A stretch of DNA of 64,000 bases from Oleiphilaceae bacterium (GTDB lineage Bacteria; Pseudomonadota; Gammaproteobacteria; Pseudomonadales; Oleiphilaceae), in assembly GCA_022447365.1 (NCBI GenBank), contig JAKVBL010000007.1, positions 186,001 through 250,000 of the forward strand, read 5' to 3'. Below are positions 35,626 through 44,646 of the stretch, piece by piece (within the stretch, counting starts at the first letter, position 1; each line of letters begins with the position of its first letter). The notes beneath the pieces were generated by a model. That model saw only the letters and a list, made by a program, of their open reading frames with translations, had not been told where the DNA came from and searched no databases. A program made the position numbers and the translations under genes.

Positions 35626-37746
35626 TTAGGCCGCAGCCGAGTCATCTTCGTTGACGTGTTTCTTGTATTCGGCTCGACTCACGCCAGACAATTTTATCAA
35701 GCCGCCAATATCAAGAATTAGTGAGACAGTGCCATCCCCCAAAATAGTGGCACCAGAAATTCCATCGACAGAACGATAGTTTTCCTGAAGACTTTTGATC
35801 ACCACCTGTTGCTGAGCTAGTAAGTCATCGACGAGTACGGCAATTTTCATGTTGTCACCTTCAACGACGACAAGCAGACCATCTTCAAGCTTTTCTGAAT
35901 CAGGCTTAATGCTGAAGATATCCCAAAGGCGCACAATTGGTACGTATTCATCCCGCAAGCGCAAGACCTCACAGCCTGATGAAACACGATGAATCATTTG
36001 ATCATAAGACTGAATAGACTCAACAATTGAGACCAGAGGGAAGATAAAGACATCGCTGCCAACTCGGATGAGTTGTCCATCAAGAATTGCTAGTGTGAGT
36101 GGTAATCGGATGGTGAAGGTGCTGCCTTTGCCAGACTGCGACTCAACTTCGACAGAGCCATTAAGCTCTTGGATATTTCGTCGCACAACGTCCATCCCGA
36201 CGCCACGACCTGAAATATCGGTGATTTCAGCCGCGGTCGAAAATCCAGGTTTGAAAATCAAATCATAGATCTGTTCATCGCTGAGATTATCACTCGCTTT
36301 CACCAAGCCATTATCAATGGCTTTCTCAAGAATACGATCACGATTCAGGCCTGCGCCATCATCAATGATTTGAATCATTATGTTGCCACCCTGATGAAAG
36401 GCATTCAGAGTAATTTTACCCATTTCATCTTTGCCAGCTGCAACGCGCGCTTCAGGCGATTCAATGCCATGATCTAACGAGTTTCGGACTAGATGAACAA
36501 GAGGGTCTCCAATACGTTCCATCACTGTTTTGTCGAGTTCCGTTTGCTCACCCATCAACTCCAACTCAACATGCTTGCCGAGTTGTTTGCTCGTATCATG
36601 AACCAAACGGGGAAACCGCGAGAACGCAAAACTAATTGGTAGCATGCGTATACGCATAACGCTTTCTTGAAGCTCACGCGTGTGATTGTTGAGCTGCTCA
36701 AGCCCTTCCATTAATCGTGGCAACTTGTCGACAGTAAAATTTCTGCCGAGTTCACCTAGCATAGATTGGGTAATAACTAGTTCCCCAACCATATTAATCA
36801 GGCTATCAACCTTGTCGGTTCCAACACGTATTGACGCACTTTCAGCTTTCGCTTCACGCTTCGCTTTGGGTTCGGCTTTGGCCGCAGTAGTTTGAGGTTT
36901 TTCTGCGACGACTTGGCTCGGAGCGAATTCCGCTACCACAGGTGCAGGTTTAGCTGAAGAAGTCGCATCCTCTGAGGTATTTGAACTCGACGCTTCAGCA
37001 AGCCCAACACCGCCGATATCTATCGCTTCAATCGTCAACTCAGAATCATCAACGACCCATTCAAACACCTCGTCGACTTGCTCTTTTGTCGCCTCGCCAA
37101 ACAAAGAGATATTCCATGCGAGGTAACAAGCATCAGCTTCAATATCATCGAGTTGCGGAACATCTGAGGCATCCACGTCGACCTCAAGATCACCGAGTTC
37201 AGCCAGCTCTCTGAACATCCGAACAGACTCGTTACCCGTTCGTAAAATATCTGTAGAAGGACGGAAAAATATTTGCCATCCGCGTGCCCCATCACTCTGA
37301 CCATCATTAGCATCGACCTCTCCACCGTTTTGAGTTTCAGCGGAAGCGCCTGATTCTCGGCCATTTAAAATATCTTCAAATTCTGATTTAAGTGAATTGG
37401 ATAATTCGGTCTCGCATTCCTCGCCTTGTTCCGATTGCGTGACCATTGTTCGCAGGCAATCGACTGAACGAAGGAATAGATCAACATGCTCTGCAAGAAT
37501 TTTGAATTGATCTGATCGAATCAGATCAAGAAGCGTTTCTACGACATGTGTAAAATCTGCAATTTGCTGAAAACCAAAGGTACCACTACCACCCTTAATT
37601 GAGTGCGCAGCACGGAATATTTCATCAATGCGCTCAGAATCTAGATTGTCAGGGTCCAGCTCTAAGAGAGCTGCCTCCATTATGTCTAAGCCTTCGTTAC
37701 TTTCTTCAAAGAAGACCTGATGAAACTGACTGAGATCTACGCTCAT
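35626..37746 (-). CDS. cheA: Chemotaxis histidine kinase CheA (system 2)
   Basis: A 706-residue kinase with P1 (phosphorylated His near 48 in AAHSIKGGSGTFGF), a globular P2-like domain at about 155-250 (GWQIFFRPSTDILRTGNE... CYLAWNISLFGEA... VFEWVVDDSELTIEAID), a short Ala/Lys linker, P3 (IRVGTDKVDSLINMVGELV), the ATPase domain (NSLDHGIE, DDGAGL, GRGVGMDVV), and a CheW-like P5. Unlike CheA1 it has no DDEFE repeats, so its response-regulator docking differs. The gene starts 29 bases after cheY2. Confidence 0.94.
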   Translation of the reverse strand: MSVDLSQFHQVFFEESNEGLDIMEAALLELDPDNLDSERIDEIFRAAHSIKGGSGTFGFQQIADFTHVVETLLDLIRSDQFKILAEHVDLFLRSVDCLRTMVTQSEQGEECETELSNSLKSEFEDILNGRESGASAETQNGGEVDANDGQSDGARGWQIFFRPSTDILRTGNESVRMFRELAELGDLEVDVDASDVPQLDDIEADACYLAWNISLFGEATKEQVDEVFEWVVDDSELTIEAIDIGGVGLAEASSSNTSEDATSSAKPAPVVAEFAPSQVVAEKPQTTAAKAEPKAKREAKAESASIRVGTDKVDSLINMVGELVITQSMLGELGRNFTVDKLPRLMEGLEQLNNHTRELQESVMRIRMLPISFAFSRFPRLVHDTSKQLGKHVELELMGEQTELDKTVMERIGDPLVHLVRNSLDHGIESPEARVAAGKDEMGKITLNAFHQGGNIMIQIIDDGAGLNRDRILEKAIDNGLVKASDNLSDEQIYDLIFKPGFSTAAEITDISGRGVGMDVVRRNIQELNGSVEVESQSGKGSTFTIRLPLTLAILDGQLIRVGSDVFIFPLVSIVESIQSYDQMIHRVSSGCEVLRLRDEYVPIVRLWDIFSIKPDSEKLEDGLLVVVEGDNMKIAVLVDDLLAQQQVVIKSLQENYRSVDGISGATILGDGTVSLILDIGGLIKLSGVSRAEYKKHVNEDDSAAA

Positions 37747-37775
37747 ACTTCACCCCATGAAAATGGTGCTTAACA

Positions 37776-38138
37776 CTACCCCATCACTTTCTTGATGGTC
37801 GCGAGTAACTGGTCCGGATTAAACGGTTTAACAAGCCAGCCCGTGGCGCCAGCCTCTTTACCTTCGGATTTCTTATCGCCAGCGGATTCCGTCGTTAACA
37901 TAAGTATCGGCGTGAACTTATAATCAGGAAGTGTTCGTAGATTCTTGACGAGCTCAATGCCGTCCATTACTGGCATATTTACGTCTGATAAAACAAGGTC
38001 AATATTGGCACCTTTCGCTTTTTCCAACGCTTCTTGCCCGTCTCCAGCTTCAATTACATCGAAACCAGCACCCTTAAGAGTAAATGTCACCATCTGCCGC
38101 ATTGATGCAGAATCGTCGACTGCGAGAATTGTCGCCAT
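37776..38138 (-). CDS. cheY: CheY-like response regulator (system 2)
   Basis: A 120-residue receiver (TILAVDDSASMRQMVTFTL; phosphoacceptor in LVLSDVNMPVMDG; Thr in MLTTES; Lys in WLVKPF). It is between the first STAS gene and cheA2. Whether it binds the motor cannot be told; no cheZ accompanies it, so CheY2 may act as a phosphate sink or on a different output. Confidence 0.92.
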   Translation of the reverse strand: MATILAVDDSASMRQMVTFTLKGAGFDVIEAGDGQEALEKAKGANIDLVLSDVNMPVMDGIELVKNLRTLPDYKFTPILMLTTESAGDKKSEGKEAGATGWLVKPFNPDQLLATIKKVMG

Positions 38139-38203
38139 TCGAATACCTCTAGTAGTTGTCCATTCGCCTTATATCTTTATCGTTGACACAACAACCAATT
38201 GCG

Positions 38204-38479
38204 TTATTGGTAGCGTTCAGAAAGCTGTTTAAATCCGAGTAAATCGGTACATTCTCTCAAACCATCTGACGCTGTTATCTCAACTTGAATGTTCAAGTTA
38301 TCTGCTGTTGTGCAGGTACTCGACAAAAGTTGAATAATTGCTGTATCAGCTCTTTCAACTGCGCTTGCGTTGATATGGAGGGTTTCGGACTCTGACAACA
38401 ACGTTTCGATCTCGTGATGCAAAGCTTCAGCCTTTGCAATAGTTACAGGACCTTCAAGCGTTAATTCGTTGCCTGCCAT
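38204..38479 (-). CDS. STAS-domain protein, first gene of second che operon
   Basis: A 91-residue STAS domain: LTLEGPVTIAKAEALHHEIETLL and LHINASAVERADTAIIQLLSSTC. The usual phosphorylatable serine is replaced by threonine (D-T-A-I-I-Q-L-L near residue 48), a form seen in STAS proteins at the start of chemotaxis operons. It precedes cheY2 by 65 bases. A 176-base gap separates it from fliJ, and this gap contains an 18-bp palindrome. Its job is inferred from context only. Confidence 0.82.
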   Translation of the reverse strand: MAGNELTLEGPVTIAKAEALHHEIETLLSESETLHINASAVERADTAIIQLLSSTCTTADNLNIQVEITASDGLRECTDLLGFKQLSERYQ

Positions 38480-38606
38480 GTTTCACCCTATCTTTCGTTA
38501 AGATTCAAAAAATTGACCATAAAAAACACACGCAACATTGCTGCGATGCCTCAAATGTAGTTTGAATTTTTATAAATGCACGGGGATTGGCGGGAGGGCT
38601 TAGATA

Positions 38607-38624
38607 ATTAGGTTATAACCTAAT
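38607..38624. promoter_or_regulatory. 18-bp perfect palindrome at the fliJ / second che operon junction
   Basis: ATTAGGTTATAACCTAAT is a perfect 18-base palindrome about 31 bases past the fliJ stop and 128 bases before the STAS start. No T-tract follows on the - strand, so an operator is as likely as a terminator. The flank TAACC ... GGTTA (38617-38633 region) can compete with it. Confidence 0.5.
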
Positions 38625-38655
38625 ATTGGGTTAGTTCATGCTAGCTGCCAAAATA

Positions 38656-39099
38656 CTAACGATACTTACTCGAAATAAAATCATCGAGCATTCTCGCTTC
38701 TTGCTTTTTTTCTTCCTTTGCGAGTTCTTGGCGATGCGTATCGTCACGCAATTGAGCAAGCGATTTGGTTTTTTCTCGCAGTGTCACCCAATGTTTTTTT
38801 GCTTGTTCAAATTGCAAACTTACATTGTTTACAACAAGAGATTGTTGATCAATCGCATTATCGAGTTGTGCGACGAACTGCTGGTAGCTAGTTAGTGTAT
38901 AGGGGTTAGAAGCTCCTTTCATGGAATTACTAACACCTGCAAGGTAGGACTCTCGATACTCCTTCAAACTATCCAATTGTTGTTGAGCATCATCAAGCGC
39001 CTGCCTAGCCTGACGCAAAATGGTACTAGCTTGGTCTTCCTCTTTCGTTGCCAGATCTACGAGCAAACGTAAACGATTTACTTTGTTTGAAACGGCCAC
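38656..39099 (-). CDS. fliJ: Flagellar export protein FliJ
   Basis: Coiled-coil stalk of the export ATPase, 147 residues with nearly continuous heptad-like helix (NRLRLLVDLATKEEDQASTILRQARQAL...). It ends KKQEARMLDDFISSKYR, as FliJ proteins do. It lies 5 bases after fliI. In the Vibrio arrangement fliK would come next; here a complete chemosensory operon does. Confidence 0.92.
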   Translation of the reverse strand: MAVSNKVNRLRLLVDLATKEEDQASTILRQARQALDDAQQQLDSLKEYRESYLAGVSNSMKGASNPYTLTSYQQFVAQLDNAIDQQSLVVNNVSLQFEQAKKHWVTLREKTKSLAQLRDDTHRQELAKEEKKQEARMLDDFISSKYR

Positions 39100-39104
39100 A
39101 GAAA

Positions 39105-40460
39105 TTAGCCTTCAGCGCTTGTTTCAGCGTCAGGAGCGACCACGCTTTTTAATTGCATAATCGAGACATCGCTCGTTGCTCGTTCATTGAGCCCTTGCTG
39201 TAAGAAGTTGCGCATTAAGTCGATTCTAGAAACCGCAAAATCGGTTAATGGATCTGAGCCTTGCGCATAAGCACCAACAGAAATGAGATCTCTCGCTTGC
39301 TGATATTTTGCATACAACTGCTTAAAGCGCTGAGCATCTTTAAAGTGCTGTGGATCAGTTACCTGCGGCATAACACGACTAATAGAAGCTTCAATATCGA
39401 TTGCGGGGTAATGCCCTTCTTCCGCTAATGCTCGCGACAAAACTATGTGGCCGTCTAAGATTGCACGCGTTGCATCTGCGATCGGATCTTGCTGGTCATC
39501 GCCTTCTGTTAACACGGTATAAAAAGCAGTAATTGAACCGCCTCCTTCAACGCCGTTACCTGCGCGTTCAACAAGTTGCGGAATTTTTGCAAAAACAGAA
39601 GGTGGATAGCCTTTGGTAGCGGGAGGTTCGCCAACGGACAAGGCAATCTCTCGTTGTGCTTGGGCATAACGAGTAAGAGAATCCATTAATAGCAACACAC
39701 GCTGGCCTTTATCTCTATAGTATTCAGCAATGCGCGTACATAACGTTGATGCTCGCATTCGCATGAGCGGCGAATCATCCGCGGGCGATGCAACCACAAC
39801 AGAACGGCTTAAGCCTTCTTCGCCAAGAATATCCTCGATGAACTCTTTTACCTCACGCCCCCGTTCACCAATCAACCCGACTACGACAACATCGGCATTG
39901 GTAAAACGCGTCATCATTCCAAGCAACATACTCTTGCCAACACCACTACCGGCAAATAAACCGAGTCGTTGTCCAACGCCAACCGAAAGCAAGGCGTTGA
40001 TCGCTTTTATACCGACATCTAAAGGCGCGCGAATCGGCGCCCGCGCTAGAGGGTTAATAATATCTGCTGAAGCAGGCACATAGCTCTCGGCAAGCAAATC
40101 GCCTTTACCATCAATAGGGTTACCACAGCCATCGAGCACTCGACCAAGTAACGACATACCTACGGGCACATCATTAGCGCTGGGTAGCGGAGTCACTTTG
40201 GCTCCAGGTTGAAACCCCTTCACCACGCTTAGCGGCATAAGATAGGTGCTGTCTTCGTCGAAACCGACGACTTCTGCTTCGACTTCTTCGTTATTGGCGC
40301 CTTGAATTAAACAGCGGTCACCGACGACTGCTTTACAACCTTTTGCCTCAAGGGTAAGGCCAATCATTCGTGTAAGTCGCCCACTGATGACAGGCTCGAA
40401 GTGTTCAATATTCTCCGATGCTTGCTGAAAATCGGTAATGCGTGATAGCAGATCAGCCAT
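39105..40460 (-). CDS. fliI: Flagellar export ATPase FliI
   Basis: F1-beta-like ATPase that energises flagellar export, 451 residues. Walker A is [13 protein letters not shown] near 168-180, [13 protein letters not shown] near 205 and the Walker [36 protein letters not shown] near 256-290 are clear. The ATG overlaps the fliH stop by 8 bases. Confidence 0.96.
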   Translation of the reverse strand: MADLLSRITDFQQASENIEHFEPVISGRLTRMIGLTLEAKGCKAVVGDRCLIQGANNEEVEAEVVGFDEDSTYLMPLSVVKGFQPGAKVTPLPSANDVPVGMSLLGRVLDGCGNPIDGKGDLLAESYVPASADIINPLARAPIRAPLDVGIKAINALLSVGVGQRLGLFAGSGVGKSMLLGMMTRFTNADVVVVGLIGERGREVKEFIEDILGEEGLSRSVVVASPADDSPLMRMRASTLCTRIAEYYRDKGQRVLLLMDSLTRYAQAQREIALSVGEPPATKGYPPSVFAKIPQLVERAGNGVEGGGSITAFYTVLTEGDDQQDPIADATRAILDGHIVLSRALAEEGHYPAIDIEASISRVMPQVTDPQHFKDAQRFKQLYAKYQQARDLISVGAYAQGSDPLTDFAVSRIDLMRNFLQQGLNERATSDVSIMQLKSVVAPDAETSAEG

Positions 40461-41289
40461 CTGGATTTAATCCATTTTCATCTTGCGAAATATCTTGATC
40501 AGGCGCGTCTTCTAGCACTTCGCTCGCGAAATCAACATGGCTTTCTAATGTCGCGGGGGATTCTTGATGGACCTCGAAATTTTGAGATTTCGCTGCTTGC
40601 AACAGCATGCTTTGTACAGCGTGTTGGAAGCGTTTTTCAATCGTGTAGTCAACCACCTGCTGCTTTGTCTCAACTAAGCAGCCGCCCCTCGCCAAATGTG
40701 GTGATGGCACGACTGCGACCTCCTTATCGATCTCTTCAATGAGTGGCTGTACGATTGGAATATCTTGAGGATTAAGAGAAATATTAAATTCGCGTTCACG
40801 CTTGGGCAGCGAATTTATCGCATTCTGGAGCGCCAAACGAATAACATCGGTACTCTGCTTGGTTTCTGTATGAATGACAGCACGCACAACGGCTAATATG
40901 GTATTGAGCAAGGCATCTTCTAGTTGATCGCGTTGACTTTCTATAGGATCAAGCAAGGCCTTTAATTGATCTGAAAGAGCTTGTTTGTGCGATTGCAACT
41001 CACTGTCAGCTTGTTGACGCCCCTGCTCTAAGCCTTCTTGCTTACCTTGTTCGATACCAACGGTACGCCCTTCTTCGACGCCGGCGTTGTAACCATCGGC
41101 TTTTCCTTGCTTAAGCCCCTCTGCATAGGCTTCCGCGCGGATCGCCTCCAAGTCGTCTGCTGTCAACGGTTTTACTTTTGCACTATCGGTATAGTCTTCA
41201 CCTGAATTGAGATTAGGTAGCTCCCAGCGCTCGTAAGCACTTAAGCTTTCGACAGGACGATCGTCCTTAGGTGGATTTTGTTCACTCAT
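40453..41289 (-). CDS. fliH: Flagellar assembly protein FliH
   Basis: Negative regulator and peripheral stalk of FliI, 278 residues. It has the N-terminal W-containing segment ([13 protein letters not shown] near 19-31) that docks to FlhA in E. coli, a GxxxG-like repetitive stretch ([35 protein letters not shown] at about 58-92), and the C-terminal helical/beta domain. It overlaps fliI by 8 bases and starts 8 bases after fliG. Confidence 0.93.
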   Translation of the reverse strand: MSEQNPPKDDRPVESLSAYERWELPNLNSGEDYTDSAKVKPLTADDLEAIRAEAYAEGLKQGKADGYNAGVEEGRTVGIEQGKQEGLEQGRQQADSELQSHKQALSDQLKALLDPIESQRDQLEDALLNTILAVVRAVIHTETKQSTDVIRLALQNAINSLPKREREFNISLNPQDIPIVQPLIEEIDKEVAVVPSPHLARGGCLVETKQQVVDYTIEKRFQHAVQSMLLQAAKSQNFEVHQESPATLESHVDFASEVLEDAPDQDISQDENGLNPDG

Positions 41290-41297
41290 ACCAATAC

Positions 41298-42320
41298 TTA
41301 GATCATTTCCTCACCGCTTCCACCCAAGGCTATTTCGCCAGAGTCTGCCAAACGACGAGCAATAGTAAGGATATCTTTTTGAGATGCTTCAACTTCCGAT
41401 ACTTTAACAGGTCCTTTCGCTTCAAGATCATCGCGAAGAAGCTCTGCAGCACGTTTCGACATGTTGTTGAATATTTTCTCTTGTAGGTCAGTGTCTGCAC
41501 CCTTGAGTGCGACAATCAACACTTCGCTAGAAACTTCTCTGAGTAGTGTTTGGATGCCACGATCATCAACATCTTTCAGGTTGTCGAAGACGAACATGAG
41601 CTCTTCGATTTCGTTACCAAGGTCTGAATCGATCTCTTTGATGTTGTCCATCAAATCGCCTTCGATCGAAGACTCCATAAAGTTCATTATGTCAGCTGCC
41701 GTTTTAACACCACCAATTTTACTGGTCGCTGTCGCGGTATTCCCCGAGAATTGTTTCTCAAGAATATCGTTTAATTCTTGCAGGGCCTGTGGCTGAATCG
41801 AATCCAAAGAAGCGACACGCATCATAACGTCTAAGCGCACTTTTTCATCGAGGATACCAAGAACTTCAGCCGCTTGGTCGGGCTCCAGATATGACACAAC
41901 GATCGCTTGAATTTGAGGGTGTTCATAACGGATAAGCTCAGCGACTGCTCGCCCTTCCATCCATTTTAAGGTATCGAGTCCAGTCGTATTACCACCAACT
42001 AAGATACGATCGATTAATCCTGAGGCTTTATCTTCACCCAAGGCCTCATTCAGCATGTTCTTAATGTACTGGTCTGAGCCAATGCCCATACCAGTTTGAC
42101 GACCGACTTCTTCGATGAACTCAATCAGGACGGCTTCAACTTGTTCTTGGGTAATATTGGTCAAGCTAGCCATGGTCGAACCGACACGATGAACTTCTTT
42201 TGGGCCCATGTGTTTGAGAATTTGCGCCGCATCAGCTTCACCTAAACTCAATAGCAGCACTGCTGCTGCCTCTAAACGAGGAAGTGTCGGTAATTGTGCT
42301 GCTTCTGTGTTATCAGCCAT
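41298..42320 (-). CDS. fliG: Flagellar motor switch protein FliG
   Basis: C-ring protein that contacts both the MS ring and the stator, 340 residues. N-terminal FliF-binding part (AAVLLLSLGEADAAQILKHMGPKEVHRVG), middle domain with EHPQ (YEHPQIQAIVVSYLEPDQAAEVL near 134-156), and C-terminal torque helix with DLMDNIKEIDSDLGNEIEELMFVFDNLKDVDDRGIQTLLREV. The ATG overlaps the fliF stop by 8 bases. Confidence 0.96.
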   Translation of the reverse strand: MADNTEAAQLPTLPRLEAAAVLLLSLGEADAAQILKHMGPKEVHRVGSTMASLTNITQEQVEAVLIEFIEEVGRQTGMGIGSDQYIKNMLNEALGEDKASGLIDRILVGGNTTGLDTLKWMEGRAVAELIRYEHPQIQAIVVSYLEPDQAAEVLGILDEKVRLDVMMRVASLDSIQPQALQELNDILEKQFSGNTATATSKIGGVKTAADIMNFMESSIEGDLMDNIKEIDSDLGNEIEELMFVFDNLKDVDDRGIQTLLREVSSEVLIVALKGADTDLQEKIFNNMSKRAAELLRDDLEAKGPVKVSEVEASQKDILTIARRLADSGEIALGGSGEEMI

Positions 42321-44040
42321 CTTGATTTACCCAAGTTCTCACTACTTGTGCCACTCGTGCTGGATCTTCAGCGATTAAACCTTTGAGCGCATTAATTTGT
42401 TTATCGTAACCTTCAGATGCGCCAGGCAACATAAAGTCTTCACCATTTGTTCCTAATGCAGCCATCGCGCGGTTATCGCCGTCCATACGTTCAAACGAGT
42501 CTAGCGTTGGACCCGAACCGTCCATACCACCCAATGCTAACTCTTTTGCTTCGGCACCTGAACTTACAAGGCTTTTAAATATCGGGCGAATAATCGCGAA
42601 CACTACAATTAAGGCAACAACGACTGCCAAGGCTTTCCAAACAACTTCCCAAAACCATGCCTGTTCCCAGATCTCGGGTTCTACAAATTCTTCGGTCTCT
42701 TGCGGCGCAAACGGAGTGTTGACGACGTTAACGCTGTCGCCGCGTGTTGCATCATATCCAACGGCGTTGCGTACAAGTAATGTTAGACGCTCAAGCTCTG
42801 CATCGCTCCACTTTTGGAACGACACTTCTCCTGTTTCAGGGTTGATGTTACGAATGTCATCCACTGCAACTGCAACAGTCAGACGTGAAACGCGTCCCTT
42901 TTGATGACGGGTGTAGCTCACCGTTCGGTCGACTTCATAATTTCGTGTTGCTTGCTTACGCAAATTAACAGGTGCTGCTTGTTCCGGCTGCGCAGCGCCC
43001 TCACCCGCTTCTTCAGGCACTTCTGCATTCACTGGCGGTTGATTAGCCAAAGCTCCTGGGATACCACCGTCGACACCATTTGCTTTTTGCTCATCCAGAG
43101 TCTGTTCGCTGCGTACCGCACCCATATCAGGATTGAACAACTCTTCTGCTTCTTCGATTTCTGTAAAGTCAACGTCAGCTGATACTTCAGAACGAAAACG
43201 ACCAGAGCCTAGTACCGGATCAAGAATACTTGTGATTCGATTATTTAGAACCGACTCTATCTTGCGCGAGTATTCAAATTCACGAGAAACTCTTGCGTCT
43301 TCTTCTGTTTCGTTATTCTTAGAAAGCAAATTACCTCGCTGATCTACGACAGTCACGTCACTCTTCATCATCTCAGGAACACTCCCAGCAACGAGGTTAA
43401 CGATTGCTTCAACCTGCTCTCTTGAAACACCACGCATAGCGGGAACTTCGATTAATACAGAGGCTGATGGTTTGCGTGAATCGCGAACGAAAACGGAACG
43501 CTTTGGAATTGCAAGATGGACACGTGCGTGTCGGATATTTCGGAAACTAGAGATCGTGCGTGAAAGCTCACCTTCTAGTCCGCGCTTAAAACGAGTCGAC
43601 TCCATAAACTGGGAACTACCCAAACCTTGGTCTTGATCTAGTAGCTCATAACCTATCGATTGATCAGACGATATTCCGACAGCGGCCAATTTTATTTTTG
43701 CTTGATACAGTTGCTCTGACGCAACTAGAAGCACCCCACTCTGAGGGTCAACTTTAAAATCTATGCCATTTAAATTTAGTACCCGCGTCACTTCTTCCAT
43801 ATCTTGCGCTGCGATGTTTTGCATGGCGGGTTGGTAATTTGGCTCTTGTAACCAGAGGACTAACGCAAGACCTAGTGCAACACTGCCCGCCAAACCAATC
43901 ATCAAACCAATTTGACGAAACAAACCTAGACGATTAACACCTGTCATTAGGTCGCTTTGTGCTGGATCAGCTAGCATATCAGTAGATCCTGAACCTACTG
44001 TCGTTGCTGGTACGCTTGCTTCGCTCATATTTGCTGCCAT
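42313..44040 (-). CDS. fliF: Flagellar MS-ring protein FliF
   Basis: Base ring of the flagellum, 575 residues. Two membrane helices are visible (about 45-65: IGLMIGLAGSVALGLALVLWL; about 470-492: WFWEVVWKALAVVVALIVVFAIIRPI), with ring-building motifs between (VLIEVPAMRGVSREQVEAIVNLVAGSVPEM), an acidic insert near 320-350, and the C-terminal FliG-binding tail (INALKGLIAEDPARVAQVVRTWVNQDG). It overlaps fliG by 8 bases and follows fliE by 22. Confidence 0.96.
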   Translation of the reverse strand: MAANMSEASVPATTVGSGSTDMLADPAQSDLMTGVNRLGLFRQIGLMIGLAGSVALGLALVLWLQEPNYQPAMQNIAAQDMEEVTRVLNLNGIDFKVDPQSGVLLVASEQLYQAKIKLAAVGISSDQSIGYELLDQDQGLGSSQFMESTRFKRGLEGELSRTISSFRNIRHARVHLAIPKRSVFVRDSRKPSASVLIEVPAMRGVSREQVEAIVNLVAGSVPEMMKSDVTVVDQRGNLLSKNNETEEDARVSREFEYSRKIESVLNNRITSILDPVLGSGRFRSEVSADVDFTEIEEAEELFNPDMGAVRSEQTLDEQKANGVDGGIPGALANQPPVNAEVPEEAGEGAAQPEQAAPVNLRKQATRNYEVDRTVSYTRHQKGRVSRLTVAVAVDDIRNINPETGEVSFQKWSDAELERLTLLVRNAVGYDATRGDSVNVVNTPFAPQETEEFVEPEIWEQAWFWEVVWKALAVVVALIVVFAIIRPIFKSLVSSGAEAKELALGGMDGSGPTLDSFERMDGDNRAMAALGTNGEDFMLPGASEGYDKQINALKGLIAEDPARVAQVVRTWVNQDG

Positions 44041-44062
44041 GATATTGCTCTAATCCTACCTA

Positions 44063-44437
44063 TTAAACCGGCATCTTCATGATATCTTCGTACGCTTTCA
44101 CTACTTTGTTGCGTACCTGTGTGACAGCCTCAAACGCGACTGAAGCTTTCTGAGACTGGATCATTACCTGAGTGATGCTGACGTTTGGATCGCCTTGAGA
44201 ATAAGCTGTTTGTAATGCGCTAGATTTCTGTTGTGCGTCATTCACCGAGTTGACAGCGTTAGATAACAAATCACTAAACTTCGGGATCTCATCAACCTTG
44301 TTAGTCGGGTTGATTTGAGTTGGAGAGACTTCTGGCTTTAACTGCTCTGCAGGTTGAATCTGCGCGCGGATGTTACGCATCTCTGCCAATACTTTTGAGA
44401 TATCGGCTCGGCCAGTGACTGAATTGATTCCTGACAT
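44063..44437 (-). CDS. fliE: Flagellar basal-body protein FliE
   Basis: Adaptor between MS ring and rod, 124 residues, a little longer than the usual about 104. The conserved C-terminal part reads [30 protein letters not shown] and [34 protein letters not shown]. It is first in the fliEFGHIJ operon, with a sigma-54 promoter about 63 bases upstream. Confidence 0.95.
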   Translation of the reverse strand: MSGINSVTGRADISKVLAEMRNIRAQIQPAEQLKPEVSPTQINPTNKVDEIPKFSDLLSNAVNSVNDAQQKSSALQTAYSQGDPNVSITQVMIQSQKASVAFEAVTQVRNKVVKAYEDIMKMPV

Positions 44438-44497
44438 AAGCGCTCCCCTCTAGTTGAATGTCAATTTTTCGTTGTAAACAGTAATAGTTAGTGACAA

Positions 44498-44515
44498 CTG
44501 CACAAATCAGGCCAA
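44498..44515 (-). promoter_or_regulatory. Sigma-54 promoter of fliE
   Basis: On the - strand the site reads TTGGCCTGATTTGTGCAG. GG and GC are 10 bases apart; the -24 part TTGGC and the -12 part TGCA fit. It is about 63 bases before fliE and between fliE and the fleR terminator. In related bacteria FleR/FlrC activates this promoter. Confidence 0.65.
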
Positions 44516-44549
44516 AACAATTACTGACTATTGAACATTTCTAGCGGGC

Positions 44550-44575
44550 AAAAAAATGGGGCCTAAATAGGCCCC
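44550..44575 (-). terminator. Rho-independent terminator after fleR
   Basis: On the - strand GGGGCCTA (rc of 44568-44575) pairs with TAGGCCCC (rc of 44558-44565) around a 2-base loop and is followed by ATTTTTTT (rc of 44550-44557). It separates fleSR from fliE, whose promoter lies just after it. Confidence 0.85.
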
Positions 44576-44646
44576 GAATCAGCAGATTGACAAACTAAAT
44601 TACTACTTAGCGATAGTGTTCGGTATCAAAAATCTGACACTTTTTT

